In this document: piece by piece, positions 34,036-42,879 of the stretch
How the letters are laid out: the number at the start of each line of letters is the position of its first letter
How positions within the stretch are numbered: the first letter of the stretch is position 1
NCBI GenBank assembly: GCA_963710205.1
Contig: CAVPZG010000001.1
Location: 62,001-126,000, forward strand
DNA from: Pacificimonas sp963710205
Lineage (GTDB): Bacteria > Pseudomonadota > Alphaproteobacteria > Sphingomonadales > Sphingomonadaceae
Direction of reading: 5' to 3'
Length of the DNA stretch: 64,000 nucleotides
Notes under the pieces: generated by a model
Told to the model about the DNA's origin: nothing
Databases searched by the model: none
Seen by the model: only the letters and a program-made list of their open reading frames with translations
Translations under genes and position numbers: made by a program

Positions 34036-34689
34036 ATGCGCATCACGGGAGAAACACTGATCGCCGCGCCCCGGCAGAAGGTCTGGGATGGCCTGATGGA
34101 TCCGAACGTGCTGGCGCGTTCCATTGACGGCGTCGAAACGCTGGAACGCACGGCGGACGGCGGATTTGCAGGCACGATGAATGCGAAGGTCGGGCCCGTC
34201 CGCGCAACGTTCAAGGGCGCTGTCACCATTACGGAGGCGAACGAACCTGAACGCTATGTGCTTGAAGGTGAGGGAAAGGGCGGCGTTGCGGGATTCGCCA
34301 AGGGCGGCGCGGAAATCGAACTGGATGAGGTCAGCGCCAATGAAACCCTGCTGCGCTACACGGCGAATTCGCAGGTCGGCGGCAAGCTCGCCCAACTGGG
34401 TGCGCGGCTGATCGAAGGTGCCGCCAAGGGCTATGCCGAGCGTTTCTTCGCCAGCTTCAAGGCTGAGGTCGAACAACCGGCAGCGCAGGCGGACGCCGGT
34501 GAAATCGCGGCGGCTGCGGAAACCTCCACCACAGGCATCGAGGAAGTCGCGACCGGCGGTCCCGGCACAGTCGGCGCGGTCGATCCGGCTGAGCCCTTCC
34601 GCTCAGCATCAAGGGGGCTCGGTCCCGCGGCATGGGCCTTTATCGTTGTCGTCATCGCGGCCGGTATCGTCGCCGCGCAGCTCTTGTGA
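34036..34689 (+). CDS. CoxG-like SRPBCC membrane-anchored protein
   Basis: The 217-residue protein has the CoxG/SRPBCC core: RITGETLIAAPRQKVWDGLMDPNVLARSIDGVE and ATFKGAVTITEANEPERYVL, with a C-terminal membrane helix (GPAAWAFIVVVIAAGIVAAQLL). CoxG helps recruit or mature aerobic carbon-monoxide dehydrogenase-type molybdenum hydroxylases at the membrane. The ATG at 34036 has a clear AGAAGGAG ribosome site. The XdhC gene follows with a GTGA overlap. No structural hydroxylase gene is next to it. Confidence 0.85.
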   Translation: MRITGETLIAAPRQKVWDGLMDPNVLARSIDGVETLERTADGGFAGTMNAKVGPVRATFKGAVTITEANEPERYVLEGEGKGGVAGFAKGGAEIELDEVSANETLLRYTANSQVGGKLAQLGARLIEGAAKGYAERFFASFKAEVEQPAAQADAGEIAAAAETSTTGIEEVATGGPGTVGAVDPAEPFRSASRGLGPAAWAFIVVVIAAGIVAAQLL

Positions 34690-35603
34690 GCGGGACCGCG
34701 CCTGACCTTTACCGGACGGCGCGCGACTGGCTGGCTGCGGGCCACCGGGCCGCTATCGCAACGGTCACAAAAACATGGGGGTCCGCCCCCCGGCGGCAGG
34801 GCGCACATCTGATCATCCGCGAGGACGGCCTGTTCGAGGGCTCGGTCAGCGGCGGCTGTGTCGAGGGCGATGTCGTCACCGAAGCGCTGCAGGTCATCGC
34901 CTCGAATGAACCCAAACGCCTGCATTACGGCGTCGCCGATGCAAAGGCGTGGGAAGTCGGCCTCGCCTGCGGCGGCGAGATCGACATCATCGTGCAGCCG
35001 CTTTCGGAAGGCGGCTTCGCCCCCGCGCTGCTCGACCAGATCATCGCCGCCCGCAGCGCCGGACGTGCGCTTCATCTGTTTACGAGCGAAAGCGGCATGA
35101 CCGGTACGGCGGAGTTGGAAAACGCCTTCAGGCGCAGCTACACGCCGCCCCGCGAGCTGCTGCTGGTCGGCGCGGTGCACATCAGCCAGGCCCTGATCCC
35201 CATTGCCCGAACGCTCGATTACCGCGTCAAGGTCGTCGATCCGCGCGGCAATTTCGCGGCGGGGGAGCGATTTGCTGGTCTCGACGTCGATACCCGCTGG
35301 CCCGACGAGGCGCTCGCCGACTGGCAGCCAGGCGCCGCCAGCGCTGTCGTTACGCTGACGCACGACCCGAAACTGGATGACCCCGCGCTCATCGCCGCCC
35401 TCGGTTCCGATGCCTTTTACATTGCCGCCCTTGGTTCCCGCCGGACCCACGCCGCACGGCTTGAGCGCCTGACGGAGGCCGGGTTCGGCCAGGACGCCCT
35501 TTCCCGCATACACGGCCCCGCCGGCCTTGATATCGGTGCTGCAAATCCCGCTGAAATCGCCCTCAGCGTAGCCGCGCAAATGGTCGCCAGCTGGCGGCAA
35601 TGA
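34686..35603 (+). CDS. XdhC/CoxI-family molybdenum-hydroxylase maturation protein
   Basis: The 305-residue protein is an XdhC/CoxI member: N-terminal AIATVTKTWGSAPRRQGAHLIIREDGLFEGSVSGGCVEGDVV and a C-terminal Rossmann region LLLVGAVHISQALIPIAR ... YIAALGSRRTHAARLERLTEAGF. XdhC binds the molybdopterin cofactor and inserts the sulfurated, cytosine-dinucleotide form into xanthine-dehydrogenase-family enzymes. Start is GTG 34686, overlapping the CoxG stop (GTGA). Confidence 0.88.
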   Translation: MSGTAPDLYRTARDWLAAGHRAAIATVTKTWGSAPRRQGAHLIIREDGLFEGSVSGGCVEGDVVTEALQVIASNEPKRLHYGVADAKAWEVGLACGGEIDIIVQPLSEGGFAPALLDQIIAARSAGRALHLFTSESGMTGTAELENAFRRSYTPPRELLLVGAVHISQALIPIARTLDYRVKVVDPRGNFAAGERFAGLDVDTRWPDEALADWQPGAASAVVTLTHDPKLDDPALIAALGSDAFYIAALGSRRTHAARLERLTEAGFGQDALSRIHGPAGLDIGAANPAEIALSVAAQMVASWRQ

Positions 35604-35613
35604 CAATACCCAC

Positions 35614-37212
35614 ATGAAATTCGGCGACTTTCCGCTGGCGCAGTGCGAAGGCGGCGTCCTCGCCCACAGCCTGCGTTTCGACAGCCTGACGCTTGCGAAG
35701 GGCCGTGTCCTGACCCCCGGCGACCTCGCGCGGCTGGAAAAGGCGGGCGCCACCAGCGCCACGGTCGCCCTCGCCGGAGATGGCGACATCAGTGAAAACA
35801 CCGCTGCCGCCCGCCTGGCCGCCAGCCTTTGCGGCGCAGGCCTCAGCGCGGACCCGCCCGCGCATGGCCGCGTCAACCTTCGCGCAAAGGCGGACGGCCT
35901 TTTCCTTGCGGAAGAGAGGGAGGTAAATGCCCTCAATACCGTCAGCGAAACCATCACGCTGGGCACGCTGCGCAGCCATCGCCGCGCCCGCGCCGGCGAT
36001 ATTGTCGCCACGCTGAAGATCATTCCCTTTTTCGTGGCGAAAGACACACTGGAAGCGGCGTTGGCGCAGTCCGTCCGGCTATCGGTCGCCCCCTACCGCG
36101 TGCTGGACGTCAAGCTCATCCAGACCCGCCTGCAGGGCACATCCGGAAAGATGCTGGCAAAGACGGAGCGTGTCACGCGAAGCCGCATCCAGGCTCTCGG
36201 CGGGACATTTTCGTCCAGCGGAGAGACCGTCCACGGCATCGCCGCCCTGGCCGGCGCCCTTGACGCCGCCATGACCGAAGGCAACACGGACCTGATCCTG
36301 GTCGCTGGCGCGTCCGCGACATCCGACCGGCGCGATGTCATTCCCGCCGCGATCGAGGCCGCAGGCGGCCGGATCATCCGTCTCGGCATGCCCGTCGATC
36401 CCGGCAACCTTCTGCTTCTGGCCCAAATTGGCGAGACGCCCGTCATCGGTCTGCCCGGCTGCGCCCGCAGCCCGAAGCGCAACGGCTTCGACTTCGTTCT
36501 GGAGCGCCTGTTCGCGGGGCTGAACGTGACTGGTACGGACGTCGCGGCGATGGGCGTCGGCGGCCTGCTCGCGGACACGCCGCGCCCTGACCCCCGTCCC
36601 CTGAGCCCCGCACCGCCCGTGCGGAAAGCGGGCGCCGTCATTCTCGCCGCGGGACGATCCTCGCGCATGGGCGCGAACAAGTTGCACGCCGACCTGAACG
36701 GCCAGCCGCTGTTGACGCGCACACTCGCGGCGGCGAGCGGGCTCCCGCTGCTGGTCGTCACGGGACATGAGGCGGATCGAACCCGCGCGCTGCTCCCCGC
36801 CGATACACTGACCGCACATGCCGACGATTATGCCGACGGCCTCAGCGCCTCTCTCGCGGCCGGCATCACCGCCATCCCGTCAGATTGGGATGCCGCGCTC
36901 ATCATGCTTGGTGACATGCCGCTGATTGAGCCGGAGTTGATCCGCGCCATGATCTCCGCCGCAACAACTCAAGCCGATATCGTTCTTCCCGTGCATGACG
37001 GGCGGCGCGGCAACCCTGTCCTGTGGGGCCGCCGCCATTTCGCCGCGCTCGCCGCGCTGGAGGGCGACATGGGCGGCAAGCCCGTTCTTGCCGAAAACCC
37101 GCAATTTGTCCGGGAGGTCCCGGCGCCGTCGGCCAGCATTTTCATGGACGCGGACACACCCGCTGCGCTGGAGGCCATCCGCGCCGCCTTCACAGCCGCA
37201 AAGAAAAGCTAG
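35614..37212 (+). CDS. fused molybdopterin-binding and MocA-like nucleotidyltransferase protein
   Basis: The 532-residue protein joins two functions. The N-terminal ~330 residues follow a MoeA/MoaB molybdopterin-binding fold (HSLRFDSLTLAKGRVLTPGDLARLE; LILVAGASATSDRRDVIP). The C-terminal ~190 residues are a MobA/MocA-type nucleotidyltransferase with AGAVILAAGRSSRMGANKL and WDAALIMLGDMPLIEPELI. MocA makes molybdopterin cytosine dinucleotide. The fusion suits maturation of the hydroxylase cofactor with the XdhC neighbour 11 bases upstream. No sequence in the window shows the intended client. Confidence 0.85.
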   Translation: MKFGDFPLAQCEGGVLAHSLRFDSLTLAKGRVLTPGDLARLEKAGATSATVALAGDGDISENTAAARLAASLCGAGLSADPPAHGRVNLRAKADGLFLAEEREVNALNTVSETITLGTLRSHRRARAGDIVATLKIIPFFVAKDTLEAALAQSVRLSVAPYRVLDVKLIQTRLQGTSGKMLAKTERVTRSRIQALGGTFSSSGETVHGIAALAGALDAAMTEGNTDLILVAGASATSDRRDVIPAAIEAAGGRIIRLGMPVDPGNLLLLAQIGETPVIGLPGCARSPKRNGFDFVLERLFAGLNVTGTDVAAMGVGGLLADTPRPDPRPLSPAPPVRKAGAVILAAGRSSRMGANKLHADLNGQPLLTRTLAAASGLPLLVVTGHEADRTRALLPADTLTAHADDYADGLSASLAAGITAIPSDWDAALIMLGDMPLIEPELIRAMISAATTQADIVLPVHDGRRGNPVLWGRRHFAALAALEGDMGGKPVLAENPQFVREVPAPSASIFMDADTPAALEAIRAAFTAAKKS

Positions 37213-37273
37213 CCTGACCGTCAGCACCGGAGCCGGTAAGGACCGGGTAAATGCACACATCGGAAAGCACCAC

Positions 37274-38392
37274 ATGACCACCGCCGATCCCCTTTTCACA
37301 TCCTTCACCAGCCGCGGCATGACCCTGCCCAATCGAATCGTGATGGCCCCCATGACCCGCAGCAAGTCACCGGACGGCGTCCCGACCGAGGATGTCGCCA
37401 GCTATTATGGCCGCCGGGCCGCCGCCGATGTGGGCCTGATCGTCACGGAAGGCACGACCGTCGACCGGGGCGGCGCGTCGAACGACCCGAATGTCCCCAA
37501 TTTCCACGCGGCCGACGCGCTCGCCGCCTGGGGCAGGGTCGTCGGGGAAGTCCACAAAACCAAGGGCGCGGCCATTGCGCCGCAGCTCTGGCATGTGGGG
37601 ATGGTCCGCAAGCCCGGCACCGGCCCCAGCCCCGATGCCGACAGCGACAGCCCTTCGGGCGTCACGCACACCGGCAAGGAAGTCGCGCCCGCCCCCAGTG
37701 AAAGCGAGGTCGCAGACATGATCGCCGCGTTCGTGAAGGCCGCCGGAGAGGCCGCCAGGCTCGGCTTCGACGCCGTCGAACTGCACGGCGCGCACGGTTA
37801 TCTGATCGACCAGTTTTTCTGGGAGATGATGAACCGCCGGGACGACGCCTTCGGCGGCAAACACCTGACAGACCGCGCCAATTTTGCCGCTGAAATCATC
37901 CGGGGCTGCCGCGCCGCCATGCCGGACAGCATGCCCCTCATCCTGCGCTTCTCGCAATGGAAGCAGCAGGATTACGACGCCCGCCTCGCCGACACCCCGG
38001 ACCAGCTCGAAGCCTTCCTGACCAAGCTGTGCGATGCAGGCGTCGACATTTTCCATTGTTCCCAGCGCCGCTGGTGGGAAGCGGAGTGGCCTGAAATCGA
38101 CGGCAAGAACGGCCTCAACCTGGCGGGCTGGACAAAGAAGCTGTCCGGCAAAGCAACCATCACGGTCGGCAGCGTCGGCCTGTCCTCGGATTTCATCGGA
38201 AGCTTCGGCGGCGAAGGGTCGAAGACCCGCCCCATCGGCGATATCGTCGAGCGCCTGGAAAAGGGCGAATTCGACCTGATCGCGGTCGGCCGCGCGCTGT
38301 TGCAGGACCCCAACTGGGCAGCGAAGGTGAAGGAAGGCCGCCACGACCAACTGGAAGCCTTTGACGGCAAGGCGCTGGCTTATCTCAGCTAG
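37274..38392 (+). CDS. old yellow enzyme-family NADH:flavin oxidoreductase
   Basis: The 372-residue FMN barrel has the OYE features: PNRIVMAPMTRSKSPDGVPTE, YYGRRAAADVGLIVTEGTTV, QLWHVGMV, ELHGAHGYLIDQFFWEMMNRRDDAFGG and LIAVGRALLQDPNWAAKV. It reduces activated C=C bonds with NAD(P)H. It is the last core gene before the island: its stop is 38 bases from the attL copy, and before integration it would have faced the tRNA-Gly gene. Confidence 0.9.
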   Translation: MTTADPLFTSFTSRGMTLPNRIVMAPMTRSKSPDGVPTEDVASYYGRRAAADVGLIVTEGTTVDRGGASNDPNVPNFHAADALAAWGRVVGEVHKTKGAAIAPQLWHVGMVRKPGTGPSPDADSDSPSGVTHTGKEVAPAPSESEVADMIAAFVKAAGEAARLGFDAVELHGAHGYLIDQFFWEMMNRRDDAFGGKHLTDRANFAAEIIRGCRAAMPDSMPLILRFSQWKQQDYDARLADTPDQLEAFLTKLCDAGVDIFHCSQRRWWEAEWPEIDGKNGLNLAGWTKKLSGKATITVGSVGLSSDFIGSFGGEGSKTRPIGDIVERLEKGEFDLIAVGRALLQDPNWAAKVKEGRHDQLEAFDGKALAYLS

Positions 38393-38429
38393 GCCTGCGC
38401 CGCATGACGATCTGATCCGGGATCACGAC

Positions 38430-38474
38430 TGGAGCGGGCGAGGCGATTCGAACGCCCGACCCCAACCTTGGCAA
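38430..38474. repeat. attL: tRNA-Gly 3'-half fragment
   Basis: These 45 bases are identical to 60554-60598 and correspond to the tRNA 3' half, from the anticodon loop to the encoded CCA. There is no D arm or acceptor 5' strand next to it, so it is not a functional tRNA. It is the integration scar on the left side of the island. Confidence 0.92.
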
Positions 38475-38591
38475 CTGCCAATTGGCATTTTCGCGATCGT
38501 TTCCGTTTTCAGTAAAATCTACGATATTCCACGCAATATCAATTGCTTGTTTATCACACCGAGTCGCCATTGGTACGCTGCGATTTCCGGC

Positions 38592-38653
38592 GGTTTCCCT
38601 CCTACTGTTTCCCCCCTGCTTCCCCGGCCATGCTGCACCTGCGTGGGGAAGCA
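38592..38653. repeat. arm-type repeats near attL
   Basis: TGTTTCCCC (38606-38614), TGCTTCCCC (38617-38625) and the inverted GGGGAAGCA (38645-38653) lie about 130-180 bases inside attL, with a weaker GGTTTCCCT at 38592. The 11-base step between the two direct copies and the inverted copy behind them recur at the right end (60457-60502). They are candidate integrase or excisionase arm sites. Confidence 0.6.
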
Positions 38654-38729
38654 AATATCAAGCGCGTGGGCCACCGGAGCGCAGGAGCAACTTCGAAAGG
38701 AATGACAACTCAAATCACGGACAAATCGC

Positions 38730-40022
38730 ATGACCAGAATAACTAAACGCACCGTCGAGGCGCTTAAATCCAACCGAGAGCGCGACACCTTCCTTTGGGA
38801 CAGCGAACTGCGCGGTTTTGGCGTTCGCGCAAAACCAAGCGGCACCAAAACCTTTATCATCCAGTATCGAAATCAAGAGGCGAGGACCCGTCGCTGCGTC
38901 ATAGGCCAATATGGAGTCCTGACTGTCGAGCAAGCCCGCAACCTCGCCCAAAAGAAACTCGCCGCCGTGATCGACGGGGCCGACCCGTCTGCCGAACGAC
39001 ACTCGGTCCGCACGGGCCTGACAATCTCGGCAGTTTGCGATTGGTATCTTGCCGAGGCCGAAGCCGGTCGGCTGATCGGACGCAACCGACGCCCTATTAA
39101 GGCGTCATCAATCGCAGGTGATCGAAGCCGCATTGAACTCCACATTAAGCCGCTGATAGGCAATCGCGTGGTCAGCCAATTGAAATTGGCGGATATTGAA
39201 CGCTTGCAAGGTGATATTGCGGCTGGTCGGACTGCCCAAGCGAGGCGCAGATCCCGAGGTGGGCAGACGGCTGGCGGCGCAGGCGTTGCTGCCCGCGCCA
39301 TCAGCACGCTTCGCGCTTTACTCAATCACGCCCGCCGCCTCGGCATTATTGAGGCTAGTCCGGCAAAAGGCGTGCGCATCATGGCCTCGCACAACACGAA
39401 GCGATATCTGAGCGCTGGCGAAATCCGCCACCTTGGCAAGGTGATGACGCAGATGGAACGCGAGGGTGAGCACCCGACTGGCCTTGCTGCGATCCGCGTC
39501 ATGCTTCTCACCGGTTTTCGCCGCATGGAAGTGCTGGCAATGCATAAGGCATGGGTTCAGCCAGACGACAATTTCGTCCGCTTTCCTGATACAAAGTCCG
39601 GTCCGCAAGTCCGCGTGGCAGGAGACGCAGCAATGCATGTGCTGGAGGCTCAGGCTTTGTCCAGTCATTCGCCCTTCATCTTCCCGGCGGATTGGGGCGA
39701 TGGGCATTTCATAGGCGTCGTTCGGGTGCTGGGCCGGGTCTGCGCGCGCGCAGGTCTGGACCAGGTGACACCGCACACCCTGCGCCACAGCTTTGCAAGC
39801 ATGGCAGCGGCACAAGGATTCAGTGAACTGACTATCTCGGGCCTACTCGGTCATGCCCCGCGCGGCGTGACCCAGCGCTATGTACACTTGGATACCGCGC
39901 TCGTCATCGCGGCGGATCAAGTGGCGGCAGAGATTGCGCGACTATTGGACGGTGGTGAATTGCGGAGCGTGCGGGAGATCAAGCAAGCGCGCACACTGGC
40001 AGCGTTGCGCGCAGTGGCATGA
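38730..40022 (+). CDS. tyrosine-type integrase (P4/phage-like)
   Basis: The 430-residue protein has an N-terminal arm-binding domain of the DUF4102 type (MTRITKRTVEALK, then RGFGVRAKPSGTKTFIIQYR), a core-binding domain, and the catalytic domain: first Arg in LLTGFRRMEVLAM, H-x-x-R in TPHTLRHSFASMA, and the nucleophile Tyr in GVTQRYVHLDTAL after LLGHAP. It should integrate and excise the island at the tRNA-Gly att site. It lies 255 bases inside attL and points into the island; the intact tRNA is at the other end. Confidence 0.95.
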   Translation: MTRITKRTVEALKSNRERDTFLWDSELRGFGVRAKPSGTKTFIIQYRNQEARTRRCVIGQYGVLTVEQARNLAQKKLAAVIDGADPSAERHSVRTGLTISAVCDWYLAEAEAGRLIGRNRRPIKASSIAGDRSRIELHIKPLIGNRVVSQLKLADIERLQGDIAAGRTAQARRRSRGGQTAGGAGVAARAISTLRALLNHARRLGIIEASPAKGVRIMASHNTKRYLSAGEIRHLGKVMTQMEREGEHPTGLAAIRVMLLTGFRRMEVLAMHKAWVQPDDNFVRFPDTKSGPQVRVAGDAAMHVLEAQALSSHSPFIFPADWGDGHFIGVVRVLGRVCARAGLDQVTPHTLRHSFASMAAAQGFSELTISGLLGHAPRGVTQRYVHLDTALVIAADQVAAEIARLLDGGELRSVREIKQARTLAALRAVA

Positions 40023-40128
40023 CGCTTACTTGTCTAGGATTGCCCTGAGGTCAGATTGAAAGACTGCGGCGGCTCGTGGACAGCGCCGCTTGAAATTAAA
40101 GCCCGTCTCCAGAAATTAGGATGGGCCT

Positions 40129-40214
40129 TGTGGATAAGCCTGTGGCCTGTTCGGACTATCAGGAACCGGTGGGCACGGACTATCAGGAACCTAAAGCTCG
40201 GACTATCAGGCACC
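40129..40214. other. iteron-like repeats with a DnaA box; possible plasmid origin remnant
   Basis: TGTGGATAA at 40129-40137 is a perfect DnaA box (TTATCCACA on the other strand). It is followed by three direct repeats, CGGACTATCAGGAACC at 40152-40167 and 40176-40191 and CGGACTATCAGGCACC at 40199-40214, stepping 24 and 23 bases. This is the layout of an iteron origin. No rep gene is found beside it, and a regulatory role for the repeats in front of the next gene is equally possible. The rest of the 40023-40407 gap is unremarkable. Confidence 0.55.
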
Positions 40215-40407
40215 AAAACAGGCCTCAAACCCGCAGAAATGCTGAGACACAGCGCCTCTTAACTATCCTAACGACAATCCTTGTCGGATTGTTGCTAACG
40301 CGCGGCACATCAGCGCGCGGCTCCTTAGCGCTTTGAGGGGCGCCGTCACCGCGCGCTTTTGCACTCATCAGGTGCAACCATTCCAGCAGCTTGCTAGGAA
40401 CTGAGTG

Positions 40408-41346
40408 ATGAAGACCGATCTCGATCATCTGCCCCCGCAAAAGCAACGCGAGCTGGAACGCGTGGTGCAGCTGATCTTCGAGGAGTTCGACGACGCCTTC
40501 GCGCTAGCAAAGCACGAGTGGAAGAAGGCCGGGCGCATCCTCAAGGTCATTCTCTACGGCAGCTATGCGCGCGGCACCTGGGTTGATGAATCCCACACCG
40601 CCAAGGGCTACCGTTCAGACTTTGATCTCCTCATCATCGTCAATGACAAGCGGCTGACCGACCGGGTGAAATACTGGGCTAAGCTCGATGATCGGCTGAT
40701 GCGGGAGTACGGCGTCACCGGCACGCTACAGACGCCGGTCAACTTCATCGTCCACACCCTGCAGGAGGTGAATGACGGGCTCGCGCATGGGCGCTACTTT
40801 TTCATGGACGTGAAGGACGATGGCGTAGCGCTTTACCAGTCCGACGACACCGAGTTGCATACGCCGAAGCCCAAGACGCCCACACAAGCGTTGGCGATGG
40901 CGCAGGAGTATTTTGACGAGTGGATGCCCAGCGGAGCGGGGTTCTTGAAGGGATATCGCTTCTACATGTCAGAAGGCGATTGGAAGAAGGCAGCCTTCTT
41001 GCTGCACCAGGGAACTGAAGCAATCTACCACTGCGTCCTTTTGGTCACGACTTTCTATACTCCTCATGTGCACAATCTTGGCTTCCTGCGCACCCAGGCC
41101 GAGCGGATCGATCCGCGTCTGACCTATGTCTGGCCGCGCGAGAACAAGCGCGATCGGGCCCGGTTCGAGAAGCTCAAGGACGCCTACGTTAAGGCGCGCT
41201 ACTCCAAGCACTACCACGTCACAAAGGAAGAGCTTGAATGGCTCAGCGCGCAAGTCGAAGAGCTCGGACGCGTCGTTCACCAGGTGTGCTCAGAGCGCAT
41301 TGATAAACTCAAAGTCGAGGCTAATGCGGGACCGGACAAGGTCTAG
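40408..41346 (+). CDS. fused nucleotidyltransferase-HEPN protein
   Basis: The 312-residue protein starts with an MNT-type nucleotidyltransferase: KVILYGSYARGTWVD with GS-x-AxG followed by the metal-binding SDFDLLIIV, the G-S ... D-x-D pattern. The second half (about residues 155-300) is helical with the HEPN-type R-x5-H motif in ARYSKHYH. MNT and HEPN are usually two proteins of one toxin-antitoxin module, where the MNT AMPylates and silences the HEPN RNase; here they are fused. GTG 40405 or ATG 40408 can start it; AGGAA fits 40408. Confidence 0.78.
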   Translation: MKTDLDHLPPQKQRELERVVQLIFEEFDDAFALAKHEWKKAGRILKVILYGSYARGTWVDESHTAKGYRSDFDLLIIVNDKRLTDRVKYWAKLDDRLMREYGVTGTLQTPVNFIVHTLQEVNDGLAHGRYFFMDVKDDGVALYQSDDTELHTPKPKTPTQALAMAQEYFDEWMPSGAGFLKGYRFYMSEGDWKKAAFLLHQGTEAIYHCVLLVTTFYTPHVHNLGFLRTQAERIDPRLTYVWPRENKRDRARFEKLKDAYVKARYSKHYHVTKEELEWLSAQVEELGRVVHQVCSERIDKLKVEANAGPDKV

Positions 41347-41455
41347 CGTTCACGCGAGTGTGTGGGATGTCAGCTTTCGCCGAATTGCAGCCAAGAGCGG
41401 AAATTCAGCAAACGACCCGATAGCGGACAGAGCGATCGGTGTGTAATTGAGGCAA

Positions 41456-41866
41456 ATGAAGGACGAACTTCCCCTCCACGACGCCACCTTCGATGGTCTC
41501 GTCAACCACGGCAAAGACTGCAAAATGTTTTTCAGGAGGTCAGATGGTAGTGGATGCGAGGTTCACCTCGGCGGTGTCGATGCTCTGCAGATGGACGACT
41601 TTCGGGAGGGCAACATCGTCGTATACTTTGGCACGACCACGCGCGAACGCCCGAGTAACCTAACCAATCTTGAGCGATTGTATACTCCGCCCCATCCGAG
41701 CGCAGCGGCGGAGCATCACGAGAAGCATGTCGCTTTTCGTGACCGAAAGATTGAGGCGGTTGCAGCGGGCGAGCTTATTTTTGTGGAAATGGAGCCAGCA
41801 ATCGGAGCGAACCTTTTGGCGACTTGCACGAGCGTGCAGCTAAGGGTTCACGGGGATGGCAGCTAA
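41456..41866 (+). CDS. hypothetical protein, immunity-protein-like
   Basis: The 136-residue protein begins MKDELPLHDATFDGLVNHG. The LHDA... start followed by short beta strands (CEVHLGGVDALQMDDFREGNIVVYFG; IEAVAAGELIFVEMEPAIGANLLA) resembles small beta-rich immunity proteins, but no motif is diagnostic. It follows the MNT-HEPN gene by 110 bases in the same direction. A TTG at 41447 is the other possible start. The gene has no recognised family and is more AT-rich in places than the core genes. Confidence 0.5.
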   Translation: MKDELPLHDATFDGLVNHGKDCKMFFRRSDGSGCEVHLGGVDALQMDDFREGNIVVYFGTTTRERPSNLTNLERLYTPPHPSAAAEHHEKHVAFRDRKIEAVAAGELIFVEMEPAIGANLLATCTSVQLRVHGDGS

Positions 41867-42622
41867 CCACCCCATCCACGACATTAGAGAGTCAAGATTA
41901 TTGACCCAAAAGCGGTCGCAAATGCAGACCATGAACGTAGCGGCGGACAATTTCCGGGCATCACGTGTGGTCACGCAATCCGCGTATCTGGCCCTTGGTT
42001 TGCGGTGATCGCGACGCTTTGCTGCCACGGCTTTGCATCAATCAGCCACGTTCTTCGACACCGGTATTGCAGCAGTTTTGCAGCAGTGCTGGAGTTCGGC
42101 TGCACACTCGCGAGCGCGATCACTGCAGCTCGCTGGCAGGGCGCGATGCATTCCGCTTGCAGGCGGGCGCATCGTGGGGCATGTGTCCGTAAGCGTCTGA
42201 TTTGAAGCGTGAAAATGAGGGCGAGATAAAAGCAGCGCCGTCGGTCGGGCTGCAGGTGGTTGGTTATGTTGAGCAATTTGCGACGGCAGTCAAAACAGCC
42301 TTGCGGCGGTCTCCGAGAATTCTCCATTCTTTTCAATGAGAATGGCGACGGCGCTTGCTCGACTTGTGCTCAATACGGTCACGATTTACCCAAAGACGCT
42401 TGTCTGAACCCATCCATACGGATGTTCGTGGATGCAGTGTCCGCAGCCAGTGTCACATGCCTGCGCCCTAGCGTGAGATCGGCTGCCTCAGCGTAGAAAC
42501 GTCATGTAGCGCAATCGGGCCCGATCGATCGATAATTGGTGTCGATGGCGGGCCTGACCTGCTCCCCCTCCATGTCCCTAGGTCGGTCCGTCATCACCCG
42601 AAAGATGGAAGGACCGACCGGC
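41867..42622. other. 755-base island stretch without a supportable gene
   Basis: The stretch contains only short open frames on both strands with no convincing start, ribosome site or protein-like pattern (for example a 121-codon frame on the minus strand at 41971-42336 that is rich in Arg, Cys and Gln). It may be decayed sequence between island modules. I see no tRNA, terminator or clear repeat in it. Confidence 0.5.
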
Positions 42623-42877
42623 ATGTCGATATCAAGCGCAGACGACCAGCAAACTGAACGCGACCATCCGACCGACATTGAGCCCATCACCATGCGAGTG
42701 CCCGAGGCTTGCCGCTATCTCGGGATCGGTCGGAGCACCCTCTATGTGCTCATCGGCGAAGGAGAGATCGAATTCATCAAGCTGGGCAGTTCGACACTGG
42801 TTCTGACCGAGAGTCTGAAGGACCTGGTCGAACGAAGGCACAAGGGTCCGCGCCGTGCTGCAGAGGTCGAATCTTGA
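42623..42877 (+). CDS. AlpA/excisionase-type HTH protein
   Basis: The 84-residue protein has the MerR-like helix-turn-helix of AlpA/excisionase proteins: MRVPEACRYLGIGRSTLYVLIGEGEIEFIKLGSSTLVLTESLKDLVERR. The start ATG 42623 has AAGGA nine bases upstream, better than ATG 42605. It may be the excisionase of the island or a regulator of it. Its stop overlaps the next small frame's TTG. An integrase is 2.6 kb to the left, consistent with a recombination module. Confidence 0.7.
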   Translation: MSISSADDQQTERDHPTDIEPITMRVPEACRYLGIGRSTLYVLIGEGEIEFIKLGSSTLVLTESLKDLVERRHKGPRRAAEVES

Positions 42878-42879
42878 AC

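Noticed and set aside
38430..38474. a second tRNA-Gly gene
   Set aside because: Only the 3' half is present; the D arm and 5' acceptor strand are missing, so it is an att scar.
40152..40214. a CRISPR array
   Set aside because: Only three 16-base repeats with 7-8 base gaps and no cas genes; it fits iterons better.
41971..42336. 121-codon minus-strand frame in the island
   Set aside because: No ribosome site and an amino-acid composition unlike real proteins (many Arg, Cys and Gln).
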